Source: Arcuatula senhousia (lineage: Eukaryota; Mollusca; Bivalvia; Mytilida; Mytilidae). From it: a stretch of DNA of 64,000 nucleotides. The position numbers and the translations under genes are program-made. The notes under the pieces are model-generated. The model was not told the DNA's origin and ran no database searches. It worked only from the letters and a program-made list of their open reading frames with translations. The stretch is from NCBI GenBank assembly GCA_963971305.1, contig OZ020308.1:20643838-20707837 (forward strand), in the 5' to 3' direction. Position 1 is the first letter of the stretch. Each line of letters starts with the position of its first letter. Of the stretch, positions 45,475 to 56,171 are shown in pieces.

Positions 45475-46470
45475 TTCCCAGATAACAACTGGTTTTCAGA
45501 TTGATATGAATGGACTTGTCGAAACATATTGGAAGGATCAGGTTGAGAGGACTCAGATGCGCATCTACTTCATCTACTGAACTGATCATGACATTAATTT
45601 GAAAGTTATTTTCAATAAACCTCTGGAAATTTTAAACAAGCCATGGTATAAATCGCTAACTTCGGTGTGAATCTACAATTTTAATGTCACAATGTAGTCA
45701 TCTACCTTAATTGTGTTAATGGAACATTCAAGTACTGTTTATGTTATTGGAACCTTTATAAACTACATGTAGATTTACACGAAAAATCGTTTCAATGGAA
45801 TTTAGTAACCGTATCACATGTAGATGATCTACAACTCTGGACCAATTATTTTCGTCTAGTAGCCTGTGATAAGCATTATTCGCTGCATCTTGTATACAGA
45901 TATATGCATATATAACTTAAAACAGGGAACTTTTCGGTGTTGTTGTCTGTGTATCCCACGGCAACTCTAAAAAATTCCATAAGAGCTGTGTATCCCACGC
46001 TCGTATACATTTCTCATTTCATTGGTTGCCATTATTTTGCGGTAACCGTCATTTTCTATCATTGTCATTTTACTCATTTATATCATTGTCATTTATATCA
46101 TTTATTGCATTGTAATATTTTATTTATAGTAAAGGCTATGGCCAAGTACCGCCATTTGAGTATTTTTATTACACAAGCCATATGTCGGGATAATGAGGTA
46201 AATATTTTCAACGTCATCAGTTATTCAAATTTTTTTCTTATAATGCACATGGTCGATATCCTCGGTGCTGGATTTGGCCTTCTTGTTTAAACTTTTTGGT
46301 TTTGAAAACTTTTCATTCCATGTTTTTGGTTTTTGATATTCTAATGTTTTGATTCAAATGCTGCTGATGAGAGGTTTCTCCTTGACATATCGATATACAG
46401 CATAACCAAATTAACCGTTTTATACCCGTTTTATGGTATTGTATTTTGAAGCAAAACGTCAAGCGCTCGT
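45475..46470. other. Spacer, nothing recognised
   Basis: A 117-codon frame at 45937-46290 is low in complexity (TTTATATCATTGTCATT repeats) and not convincing. A duplicated GTGTATCCCACG at 45950 and 45988 was noted. Confidence 0.4.
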
Positions 46471-46473
46471 AGG

Positions 46474-46575
46474 CTAACAACAAGACTTAAAGTGAAGTAA
46501 ATGCTGTATATTTTGACAGTTATGCATGGACAGGTCGGTTTTTCTTTGGGGAAAGGTACGACGGAATTCATTTTA
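46474..46575 (-). pseudogene. GPCR pseudogene fragment
   Basis: About 100 bp match the ICL3/helix 6 part of both receptors. On the minus strand it reads VVPFPKEKPTCPCITVKIYS and IYFTLSLVV, against the paralogues' RSFTQSKTDTSRLTLTVTIY then SVYFTLSLVV. Both ends are lost, and RT-family 3'UTR sequence lies further along. It shows that a third receptor copy once existed next to copy 2. Confidence 0.75.
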
Positions 46576-46654
46576 TCTAATGTACAGTTTATATTGCATA
46601 TTTCCGAATCATTTAATATAATTTCCAAAATTTGCGGAGTCCGACTGAATATGT

Positions 46655-46955
46655 TTTTTGTCGTGTTTATTTTGTGAAGAACTCTCAATGAAGCAGCAGA
46701 AGTACTAATGGGACATCCAAATGTGACAAGTTTGAATGGGCAGAGACAAAACCAGTAAACACCAAGGAAAACATGACGGAAAATAAACAGACAACACAGA
46801 ACAAAGAAATACAAAAACAACTGAACAGCAATCAAATACGCGAACTCAACTCAAGTGTTCCGGAAGAGTAAAAGTAAGCAGTTCCTGCTTGATATAGCAC
46901 ATTAGTCGCGCTGCCAATTCAACGTGTCAAATCCGATAAAGGAGACAAAACAACC
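46655..46955 (-). pseudogene. RT-family 3'UTR fragment
   Basis: It contains the complement of the family tail: GGGCAGAGACAAAACCAGTA, AACTCAAGTGTTCCGGAAG, GCAGTTCCTGCTTG and CAACGTGTCAAATCCG. 5'-truncated. Confidence 0.65.
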
Positions 46956-47220
46956 TAATGTATGATTTTAGAAATATATTTATTTTGTGGCTATTCCTAA
47001 TATCATCTTTAAAAAAAATCTTGGAAATTGAATTCCGATTACGAACAATCTTTTTTTTAATTTTTATTTTCAATGCACATACCAATGTCTATTTACAATA
47101 AAAGTTTGGAAAAGTCTTAATTCAAATTTTTATCCCCCATCTACCTGAAATGAAACAATAGATGATGCAACCTTATTACACAACTCAAAAGAGTAAAACA
47201 ATATTTAAATGATACAATTA
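46956..47220. other. Spacer, nothing recognised
   Basis: AT-rich sequence upstream of the second duplicated block. Confidence 0.4.
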
Positions 47221-47372
47221 CGGGTACTATATTACTAAAAATACTATATATAGCTACAATGATTATATTGAAACAATAAAATAACAACCTATACACATAT
47301 TTACAAAAAAAACAATATAGTTAATTGATACATGTATTATAATGGTATACATTCTTAGGCAATCTAATATTG

Positions 47373-48434
47373 TCAGGTTTGTCTACATTTGCAAAACGTT
47401 TTGCTAAAGAATCTTTGAACATGTGATCTGAAAGTCTTACTTAACCAGGCGAATATCAAGAGGGTAGCAGGAATCTGAATAGTTGAAAGTGCTGTATAGA
47501 CAATCACTATTGCATCTCCTTCAAGAAATATAGTTTTATATTCAAATACGTAGGCAACTGAAAACATCATTCTAACAACAAGACTTAAAGTGAAGTAAAC
47601 GCTGTATATCGTAACAGTCAGGGTAAGCCTGGAGGTGTCGGTTTTGCTTTGGGTAAAGGAACGACGGAATTCAGCCTGTTTTTTGATTTTCCAAATCAGT
47701 ATCTCGCTGCAGGTGACCAGAATGAAAATAGGAACGGCTTGTCCTAAAACCATATCAGTTACCATGGAAACCTTCGAAAGATATAATCTATAGTGTTCTT
47801 TATTCTCACTGGTTTGAAATACATGTTTAAATCGACATATGGTAACAACTGACCGCTTTGTCTTGTTAAATGTATATGATTTCATAATGGTTTCTCTGGA
47901 AAGAACGAACAAAGTTGTCGTAACGCTATTGATTCCAATGATAATAGCTAAATACAACATTCTGGTAAATTTATTTACAAACCGATTGACCTTTAATGGT
48001 AGCGATGCAATTATACAACGTTCCAAAGCATACCCAACTTTAAGCCACGTTGATACTTCTAGTAACATTTTTGGCATACTTTCTGTTGCATGAAGGTAAA
48101 AATGACAATATTTGTACTCAATATAGTTGCCCTCTGTGTAAAGAAATATCGAAATATTTATCTGAAGCAATAACGAAAGAAAATCCAGGATCGAAAAGGC
48201 TGATAAAAGTCCGAAACTTTTCAAGAAATTCTCACACCATAGAAATCTAATCAGCAGTATCAACAACGCGAAACATATAAACGTGATGCAAGGATTTATA
48301 TATTTGAAGTAGAATATATGATTCTCGGGCAGTTGAAGCTTTGGGGATACATTTGTTATCTCCAGCAACGACCCATCGAACTGCTCCAAATTTTTGAAGA
48401 ACTTGAGAAGATCATCGACTGCTTTATTTGTCAT
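47373..48434 (-). CDS. Class A GPCR, paralogue 2
   Basis: 353 residues, single coding exon, same seven-helix layout as paralogue 1, with Cys110, the ECL2 Cys, ERC at the end of helix 3 and NVS glycosylation at Asn28. Fourteen of the first 76 residues differ from paralogue 1, none of residues 77-168, about a dozen between 169 and 245 plus a one-residue indel in ECL2, and two from 246 to 344. The C-terminal tail also differs (SKTFCKCRQT). The acceptor TTTTCCTTTCAG and leader TTTAAAGAA before the ATG are conserved, so both genes probably have a separate 5' exon. The intact frame suggests function; the ligand is unknown. Confidence 0.85.
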   Translation of the reverse strand: MTNKAVDDLLKFFKNLEQFDGSLLEITNVSPKLQLPENHIFYFKYINPCITFICFALLILLIRFLWCENFLKSFGLLSAFSILDFLSLLLQINISIFLYTEGNYIEYKYCHFYLHATESMPKMLLEVSTWLKVGYALERCIIASLPLKVNRFVNKFTRMLYLAIIIGINSVTTTLFVLSRETIMKSYTFNKTKRSVVTICRFKHVFQTSENKEHYRLYLSKVSMVTDMVLGQAVPIFILVTCSEILIWKIKKQAEFRRSFTQSKTDTSRLTLTVTIYSVYFTLSLVVRMMFSVAYVFEYKTIFLEGDAIVIVYTALSTIQIPATLLIFAWLSKTFRSHVQRFFSKTFCKCRQT

Positions 48435-48818
48435 TTCTTTAAACTGAAAGGAAAAAAATATAGTGTAACAAGTAAAAATGAATTATGAAACATCGGAAAT
48501 CTATATAAACAACACCCAAACATCACTCTAAAAACTTACTTCGATTTGTCATAGTGAAAGATAACATTTGATCAATTAAATGAAAGACGATTTTTATGGA
48601 CCGCTTAAGACGTATTTTCTTGTAACCTTGGTCTAACAGTCAGTCACAGAGAAATATTCTTAGCGGGTGGAGTAGGTGTAGAAAATAATGAGATGTGGAA
48701 TAAGTGTACGCGACACAGCCCACAATCAAGCGGCAATTTTAGAAAAACCAGTACTAGTGTGTGATTTTCTCGAGGGCAAATTTCTTTTCGTTTGTTTTTG
48801 ATAGTCATATAATAAAAC

Positions 48819-48946
48819 ATTCATTGACTTTGATATTAGTGAATACCAGTTTTATAAAACCCTAAAAAATAATATCCACCTCGCCGTTGGCTCGGTGAAT
48901 ATAATTTTCTTCTGGTTGATATTCACCTCTATCAAAGTCAATAAAT
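48819..48946. mobile_element. Foldback element, copy 2 (arm partly deleted)
   Basis: Same as 23697-23834, but the right arm lacks about 11 bp (TAAAACCTGGT-like segment), so the hairpin is shortened. It shows decay after duplication. Confidence 0.7.
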
Positions 48947-49104
48947 GTATATTATCGACCTCACAAGAAGGCTATAATTGTTTACTTTAAAGAACTCTGA
49001 TACATTATCATAATATGTTATGTTTTATAATAAAATGTTACTTTATATAATCAAAATATACTATAATACAATATTAAATATATCATATCATATCATATTT
49101 TATC

Positions 49105-49190
49105 AAACAAGGACAGCACGAAAAAAAACGGAAACCATGTAAAACACGGAAACACAAAAACTACTGAAGATCAATAAACAACACCAAGTT
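49105..49190 (-). pseudogene. RT-family 3'UTR remnant, minus strand
   Basis: The counterpart of 24000-24065. It meets a plus-strand fragment at 49193, giving another head-to-head arrangement. Confidence 0.55.
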
Positions 49191-49192
49191 TG

Positions 49193-49648
49193 ACACAGTC
49201 CTGCTAATATTCCTTAGCAGAGCGACACGTCTGGCGCAAAAATTGCTCACAAAGGGTTATGTTGCTCCTCGGTTGCTGTCTTCACTCAATAAAGACATCA
49301 TGCACATATAGACAAATATGGGATTTCGATCTCTCAGATGAGTGCAGATGTTGGTTTGTCATAGGGTGTTGTTTTGTCTTCCTTTACCGGATTTGACACG
49401 CTGAATGGACTATTGGCAACGCGACGGGTGTGCTGTAGCAAGCAGGAACTGCTTACTTTTCCGGAACACCTGAGTTCACTCTTGTTTCGACTGGAGTTCG
49501 CGTTGTTGATTGATATTCAGTTATTTTGTGTTTCCATGTTTTACATGTTGTCTGTTTTTGTCCCGTTCCTTTTGGTGTTTACTGGTTTTGTCTCTGCCCT
49601 TTCGGACTTTTGATATTCGGATACCGCATTGGTACCTCTGCTTCTCTC
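49193..49648 (+). pseudogene. RT-family 3' fragment, plus strand
   Basis: It contains CTTAGCAGAGCGACACGTCT, GGGTTATGTTGCTCCTCGG, ATGGGATTTCGATCTCTCAG, then the tail frame LATRRVCCSKQELLTFPEHL and the 3'UTR ending TCGGACTTTTGATATTCGG. It is close to 11365-11853 in inverse orientation. Copy 1 has only a short CTGCTTTTATTCC at this point (24075-24090). Confidence 0.75.
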
Positions 49649-49999
49649 GGATTAAGCGTTAACCTGTACATCATTAAACCTTATTTATAGATGTTTGAAC
49701 GTGATATACACTTGTATTCATTATGCAAGTTATTTTGTTAAACACTTTTCAGTTGACTGTGTTTTTTTCTGTTATTTGTCGAAAATTGTGTGTTTTCATT
49801 TTAATTTATCACTTTTATGAATAAAAAGAAGCATAAACATTGATTTGAAGGGAGGCTTTGAAAATAATGCATCTCTCTTTTTAATATTGCAAGCATTAAA
49901 GATTCTTCATGTTTGTTTTTTAGAAAATTTAGTAAAATCGGAGAAAAACAAACGATATTATTTGTGCACAACAATAAATTGGGCACAGAATAGAAGATA

Positions 50000-50210
50000 A
50001 TGAGATGTGGAATAAGTGTACGCGACACAACCTACAATATAAACAAACATTTAAAACAATCCACAATGGGAAACAGCCAAAAAAGTGAAAGTATGTACTG
50101 CTGGCTGTTTTCCATCGTGATTGTTATTTGAATTGCCCTTTCTTTATGTTGGTTGTGTCGTGTACACTTATTCCACATTTTTTATCGTCTACATAGCAAA
50201 GATATTTTGT
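50000..50210. mobile_element. Foldback MITE of the GTGTACGCGACAC family, copy 2
   Basis: Counterpart of 24437-24650, with arms GGAATAAGTGTACGCGACAC and inverted GGAATAAGTGTACACGACAC. Confidence 0.75.
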
Positions 50211-51333
50211 AAATGTAGAGACGACAGAAATACACGATCTAATCTTAGTATCATGAGATTTTTTTTTCTAATATATTAGGAATAATATTACACAAAAAAA
50301 CTGTTATTTAATATCAAAACATAGCTTTCATAGCTTCTGTCTATAAGTACAAAGGAATCAAAGAAGTGGTGGATTATATTCCTTGATAAATAAATGTCCA
50401 CAATGGTCTATTTTCAAGAATTTTAGGATATTCAAATATGACTGCCTTAGGTATTCATTCAAATGTTGTGTACTTCATTTGTCAAAATTATTTGGTCAAT
50501 GACTTAAGATTTAAGCCTATGAAAGGCTGTCAACAGCTTATCCCATTTTGATAGTTCTTGCATTTAAGATATTCTCAGAACGGGTTCAAACGAACACAAC
50601 ACATTCTTTTTATATATGCTTTTTAATCACGTAGTAAAAAAAATGTTTTGACATTGCAAAAGAGTAAGATTTTTTGTTCGAATTGCATTCACTTCACCCA
50701 CGGCTGTGAATTAATACATGTACCTTTATTACAACCTGTATACGTTTAAGGAGTAGAAACACAAAACGCAACATTGTTGTTAAGACATTAAAGTATAATA
50801 AGTATTACATACAAGAGAGAATTCAATATGAATTTATCGGGTTCTTTTAACAAATCAACAAAACTGCTACAAAATTAAAAGCCTCATTTGAAAAAAAGAT
50901 TACTCATACGTAAACTTGTAACAACTAATTAAGTGCACATCTATTAGGGTAATTTAGCTCTTTCTATCCATTTACTAATACAACAATAAATTTACTCACC
51001 TAAGGAGTAAAGGTAACGACTATGTTCTTTCAACGTGTGATAACTAAGGCTTTTGCTTTCAAAAAGTATATTTTACTCAGGATGAAGGGTTTTATAAAGA
51101 AAAAATCCATCAAATGCTTAATCAATAATTAATCATAAAGGTGTTAAAAAGAATTTTTACACTTTTCTCAATTTCCAATTCTAGCGATTGATACGTATAT
51201 TATATTTCATCACGAATACATTTATTTAGAAGTAGGGAATGGTAGGCCGAAAAAGGAGAACACGACAAAAATAATGTATTAACTTATATTTGAGAATTAA
51301 TGTTGTCTGGGGATTAACAAAAACAGTTTTGTG

Positions 51334-51404
51334 GTGCACATATCCTCAGTGTCTGTTCTCTGTGCGCTCAGTTCATGTTAAGGTATGGGTAGTAAAACTC
51401 GACA
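51334..51404 (-). repeat. Split direct repeat B2 (3' terminus)
   Basis: 71 bp, identical in extent to 51713-51783 at an offset of 379 bp. It starts GTGCACATATCC on the plus strand and ends AAACTCGACA. Confidence 0.93.
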
Positions 51405-51643
51405 AGTTAGAACCGATTGCACAGAGATCTCCATTCTATACCAAAATGCGGAAGACTTGATTAATACATTTTGTAATACACCATTAATTTGAATTACTCC
51501 CTTTTGTCCGCATTTTGGTCAGATCTCCACAATAAGCCTTTTGGGTGGGGTGGGAGGGTAAAGATAACAACCTATGCAGAAAAGGTTCCCACCCTTCCAT
51601 ATGTAAACCATTGTTTTACCTATCACTCCCTTAAGCCCAACAA

Positions 51644-51714
51644 TTGCATGGATTGTGAAATAATTAGGACGAACCACATTAACTTCCGCTTACGTCATCA
51701 GCCAATGAGATAGT
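51644..51714 (-). repeat. Split direct repeat A2 (internal)
   Basis: 71 bp matching 59257-59327 with a few substitutions, from TTGCATGGAT to GAGATAGT. It overlaps B1 by the GT at 51713-51714, which reproduces the junction of a circular intermediate. Confidence 0.93.
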
Positions 51715-51783
51715 GCACATATCCTCAGTGTCTGTTCTCTGTGCGCTCAGTTCATGTTAAGGTATGGGTAGTAAAACTCGACA
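51713..51783 (-). repeat. Split direct repeat B1 (internal)
   Basis: Copy of the 51334-51404 repeat lying just downstream of the recombinase frame. Confidence 0.93.
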
Positions 51784-51949
51784 GATTGCCACATATATAC
51801 AACAACAAGATTCATATAAAAGGGAAGAAACACCAAATATTTTACCCTCTTCCTAAAACTCAAATAAATAATAAAAATAAAAAATTTCAAGTACAAATAC
51901 TCAACATTTTATTGCAATAAATTTACAACATATGGATTCCAGAAAGATT

Positions 51950-53145
51950 CTAAAAGGCATTCTTCATTGCCGAATAATTCACACTTTCGTTAAAAACCGA
52001 TTCTGTCTCATTTGCATTATCAGTGGAATTTGCCAACCTTGATGCAACCATACCAGCATCAACTAAAGATAATATTCTGGTAGAATACATCGCACTTGAC
52101 CTATTAAACCATCCAACATGACTCATTATTTGATCCATATTATCAACTGACCCTGACAAAGCCATTGTTATAGCACAACCCGATCTGAAACTGTGAGGAG
52201 TCTCTCCCTCATATATACCTAAAGTAGTCATGTAATATCTTAACCGCTCATAAATAGCAGAGTAGCTTACACAATCATCAAGAACTCTCCCCTTTTCAGA
52301 AACAACTCTAAAGAGATATCCCACCGACAAATCAACTCCAAAGCTTTTACAGAACTCAACATATTGAAGTAGACCAATAACCGGACAAACCTCTAAATCC
52401 TTACATTTCTTAATAATAAAAGAATTTTTTTTCCCTTTCTCACCCCTTAAAGTCTTTCCAAACGTGTGTTGAAAAACCAACCTTGAACCATCATTTAAAA
52501 CTTTCACCTCTTGGGCCACGGTATTTGACAAATCACTTGCCCTATCCCCGGCAAAAAACTGAAGTTTTATCCAGGCTTGATCCCTGTAAAGCACAAATTT
52601 TTGTCTTAAAGTCAGTCCAGGTTTCCCAATTTCCCTACGAACAAATGAGCATATAGTCTTAACTTTACCTAAAAATATAGGTTTTGCCTGTTTCGGTAGG
52701 ACATGTGAAGCCGCCTGTTCCTCTTTTTTAAACTTTACATACTCTTTAACGATAGGGGCAGCAGCAGGGTTTCCTATATCATACAACAGATCCCAGTCCC
52801 GCCCCATACCTTTATCATCAAAAATATTTACCAGTTGCTGTACTAATCCCTCAACCGTCCCTGAAGCCAAGCGCTTCGGACATGAACAGGAAAATCCCCC
52901 TTTTTACCCAAAAATTTACAACTGATATTATGTATAAATGTCTTCCCAAAAGAATCCTTCCAAACTAAAAATTGACGAATATTTTGCGGTTTACATTCTG
53001 ACAAAGTTTTACAACCAGATTCGCGGAGAAAAACCATGAATGTTTCTAACAAGAGTTTCTTCTTTATAAAACCAGACGACATTCGTTTCACTTCATCCAA
53101 TTTATCCAGCCGCATGTTGATAGACTGCCAATCTATGTCCAGAGC
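51950..53145 (-). pseudogene. Tyrosine recombinase, one frameshift
   Basis: The integration enzyme of the element. The frame opens at 53145 just after TTTGTTTTGTAG and reads ALDIDWQSINMRLDKLDE. It runs to FLGKKGDF near 52885, where a one-base loss in the A5G5 run shifts the frame. It continues as FSCSCPKRLASGTVEGL and then without interruption to the stop at 51950. The catalytic set is present: Arg in FFAGDRASDLS, H-x-x-R in TPHSFRSG, HVGW, and the nucleophile Tyr in AMYSTRI. About 390 residues in total, the usual size. Only the indel prevents a full-length product. A programmed frameshift cannot be excluded but lacks a canonical slippery heptamer. Confidence 0.88.
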
Positions 53146-53168
53146 CTACAAAACAAAGAATACAAACT

Positions 53169-55367
53169 TTAACCAAATGATACTCTAAACGCGTACAACG
53201 GCCATCGAAGTCCTATTTTGTCTAACATAAAACCCTTCTTTGTTGGAACCTGTACAACACCTAACTGACCCTTTCTTCCAACACAAAAGGAAGAAACAGA
53301 TGCACCTCTCAATTTTGGCCACCAAATTGGAACTGGGAATACTTCCGGAACTACTATAGTGCAAGAGATCTTTTGCTCCTCTAAAAATGAAAGCAAAGGA
53401 AAGATCAGCACAAACGGGGGATGGACATATAAATTAGTCTCCATTGTTAAGTCCAGACAAAAAACGTTGACACCCGAACTTCCCTGAGTTGGCCATGGGG
53501 TAAAGTGGCGCAAGGGCTTTCCGTTAGAGATCATTGTGTTAGAGTCCAACGACATCAAGTCAACTGAATGCGGACCATAATGTTCTTCAACTTCCTTCCA
53601 AGCTGTTTCACTCAACATAGTATCAGCTAACGTAACTCTTCTGGAAGGCTCATCAGCAACATTTTGCTCTGATGGAATATAGGCCATATGCAAATCCATA
53701 TTTCCTTTCACTATGCAATGGAAAATCGACTTAAGAATATCATTAAGCTCCCGACTTTTCGAGCCCTGATTATTCCAAGTACCAACTACCGCCATATTAT
53801 CGCACAATATATCCACCCGAGAATTCAAGCATTCATTTTGAACAGATTGCATTGCTTTGAGAATGGCATGTGCCTCTTTAACATGAATTGGCCTTTCATC
53901 TGTCGATTCCCAATAATCGCTCAAAACAATTTCCTCTCTCCCTAACTGTACCACAGCACCATATCTAAAGCCCGAGGAATCAGTTGACATATCAATTCTC
54001 TTGTGATATTCCGGCTTCCACTCGGAAAAACCTGTCCAATCGTCTATAAATCTCCAATATTCCAACTCTTCTCTTAAAGACTTTGTCAATGGTATTGGCC
54101 TTCTATTCCTGATAGCCAAAGAGATTGCAAGGTTAACCTCCCTACAAATAATTTACAGCCAGGCACCGCTAAGGACATCGATATACATTTTCCCCCATAT
54201 CGTTGTAATGTTCTTAAATCAACCTTAGCAGATGACAAAATTGATTCCCTAAGATCTATAAATTTTATCTTCTTGTCCTCTGGAAGAATAAACGCCTGTC
54301 TCACAGAATCCACATAAAAACCAAGAAATTTTTTACATGTCTCTGGAATCAATGAACACTTTCCCAAAGATAAAGTGTAGCCCAATCTTGTAAGAAGCTC
54401 AAGCATTACATACGGAATCTTATTAACATCATTGTCCGACCTACATTCAGATAGTATTTCACCTACTTTTTCAACAGCAAACCGATCATATGTACAAAGT
54501 GTTCAATACATTGAGACTCCTAAGGTAAGATGTCACGCTCATTCCTATTGACTGATATATGAACGGGGATGCCGACCATCCAAAGGGGAGTGTCGTATAT
54601 ACCATAAGATAACCCCCAAATTGAAATCCAAAATATGTAAAAGATTCTTCCCGTAATTTGACGTGGTCGTATCCAGACTTCTCGTCACACGTGATCATAT
54701 GAGAATTTTTCCCAACTAGTCTGGGAATGTCTTTCAACGTCTCTAATTTGAACGGACATTCTTTTATCCACAAGTTAAGGTACCGCTCATCATGACATAA
54801 GCGTGGGTTACTAGGCTCGACTGTAAGAGGCATGATCACTTTAGGCGGTACACATGACCCAACTTTACCCAAAAGCTTGATGGAGCCCATAGATATTCTC
54901 TCGCATAGTTCATTTGAAATAAAATCTGTATATTGCTTACAATTACCAGAATTACCAAAGTACTGTTTAGGTGGTACATGAGAGTCGTATGATTTTCTCT
55001 TAAAATTTCCTTTGAAATGTTGGAAAAAATCCTCCACGTTAACCCCTTCTTTTAGCCATTTTATAACATCACTTTCAGACGCATGTTCGCCCAAAATTGA
55101 TTGCCATGCTGTTAAACAAGTGTGCAATTGTCCACTCACAAAATGATTTGGATCTCTTAGGGGTAACTGGTTAATGTCAAAGTCTACATTGTCATTTAAC
55201 ACATCTTCGGCTAATGCTACACGTGTTGTAGGCGAAGGGGCCTCACCTCTAAGTGTAACCCATGCTGGATATTCCCTAACTTTCACCCGACTGGGATCAA
55301 ATCCGCTTTCTACTTCCCATTCTGGGACTTGAATAAATGGTGAATCAGAACTTCCATGAGCCAGTTT
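53169..55367 (-). pseudogene. Reverse transcriptase-RNase H, two frame breaks
   Basis: It opens at 55367, directly after the acceptor-like CTTCTTTATTTAG. RT landmarks are VPPKVIMPLTVEPSNPRLCH, CDEKSGYDHVKL (motif A Asp) and LPFGWSASPFIYQ (motif B). At 54486-54490 the frame ends in TACATATGA, where two bases are missing from the YxDD box. Thumb sequence follows in the next frame (ELLTRLGYTLSLGKCSLIP, KKFLGFYVDS). A one-base loss near 54138 shifts into the RNase H frame, which has DMSTDSSGFRYGAV, KEAHAIL, ILCDNMAVVG and NVADEPSRR, the four acidic positions expected. The RNase H frame stops at 53169. Confidence 0.88.
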
Positions 55368-56171
55368 CTAAATAAAGAAGAAAAAATATATCCCCAAAGT
55401 TTTATGGCATTACATATCCAGCATCAGAAACACCTAAAGGAAAGCCCCCTCGCCCACAATTCACGTGAGTTATACTAGGAAATCAGTGTCCCTTGAATTG
55501 CCGACCAACGAGATTTAAACAATGAAGGAAATATAATGTCTTTATGTCATGTACATACATACATATATTGTAAAATATACAATTCATAGATTGATATCGT
55601 AATTTTCGAAAAACTGGCGCTCACAAATAGACATTCACTTCGACAAACAACTTACACCATAACTATATCTTTATACAAGCAAGCCATTGACAATAAAATA
55701 TGCAGAATAAGCACACCCGAAACAATCATCAAACAAATAAGGCTTTAAAAAAATAAAAAATCACAATGGAAACCAGCCAGCAATTTTCATCATGGTCAGA
55801 GTTCACTGCTCACTGGTTACTTAGTTTCTGCTCACTAGTTACTTAGATACCCACTGGACATATTACTTCTTAATTATAACAGTATTGGTCAATTATAAAC
55901 CCTCCATCAAAACTTCTATGCCTATACATCCAAATCTTTGGGAATAAAGCATATATTAACAAAAGAAACACAAGTGGGACATCCCTATGCGATAAAGAGG
56001 TCATGAAAAACACCTTAGACTAATAAAAAACTAAGTAATATTTTCTTTTATTAATTTTATTATAATTATTGTTATACCTACACCAAAATTTTGCAATTGA
56101 AACAGTTTCTACTAACACTTTTCTATTTTTGTATATTTTTTTTAATCAACAATCCACAAATTGTTAATATT
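55368..56171. other. Gag-pol spacer with nested repeat
   Basis: Non-coding on the element's strand. A GTACGCGACAC-family relative (TCACAATGGAAACCAGCCAG, GTTCACTGCTCACTGG) lies at about 55685-55870. It is likely an intron or leader for the pol frame, since a 3' splice-like site ends it at 55368. Confidence 0.5.

Noticed and set aside
47839..48250. Plus-strand frames inside receptor 2
   Set aside because: Antisense shadows of the receptor gene.
52875..52895. Programmed -1 frameshift in the recombinase
   Set aside because: The A5G5 run does not give a canonical slippery heptamer in the zero frame; a simple indel is more likely.
53146..53172. A 27-base GT..AG interval between RNase H and recombinase frames
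   Set aside because: Too short for an animal spliceosomal intron and the donor is weak; a longer splice from an upstream donor is more plausible.
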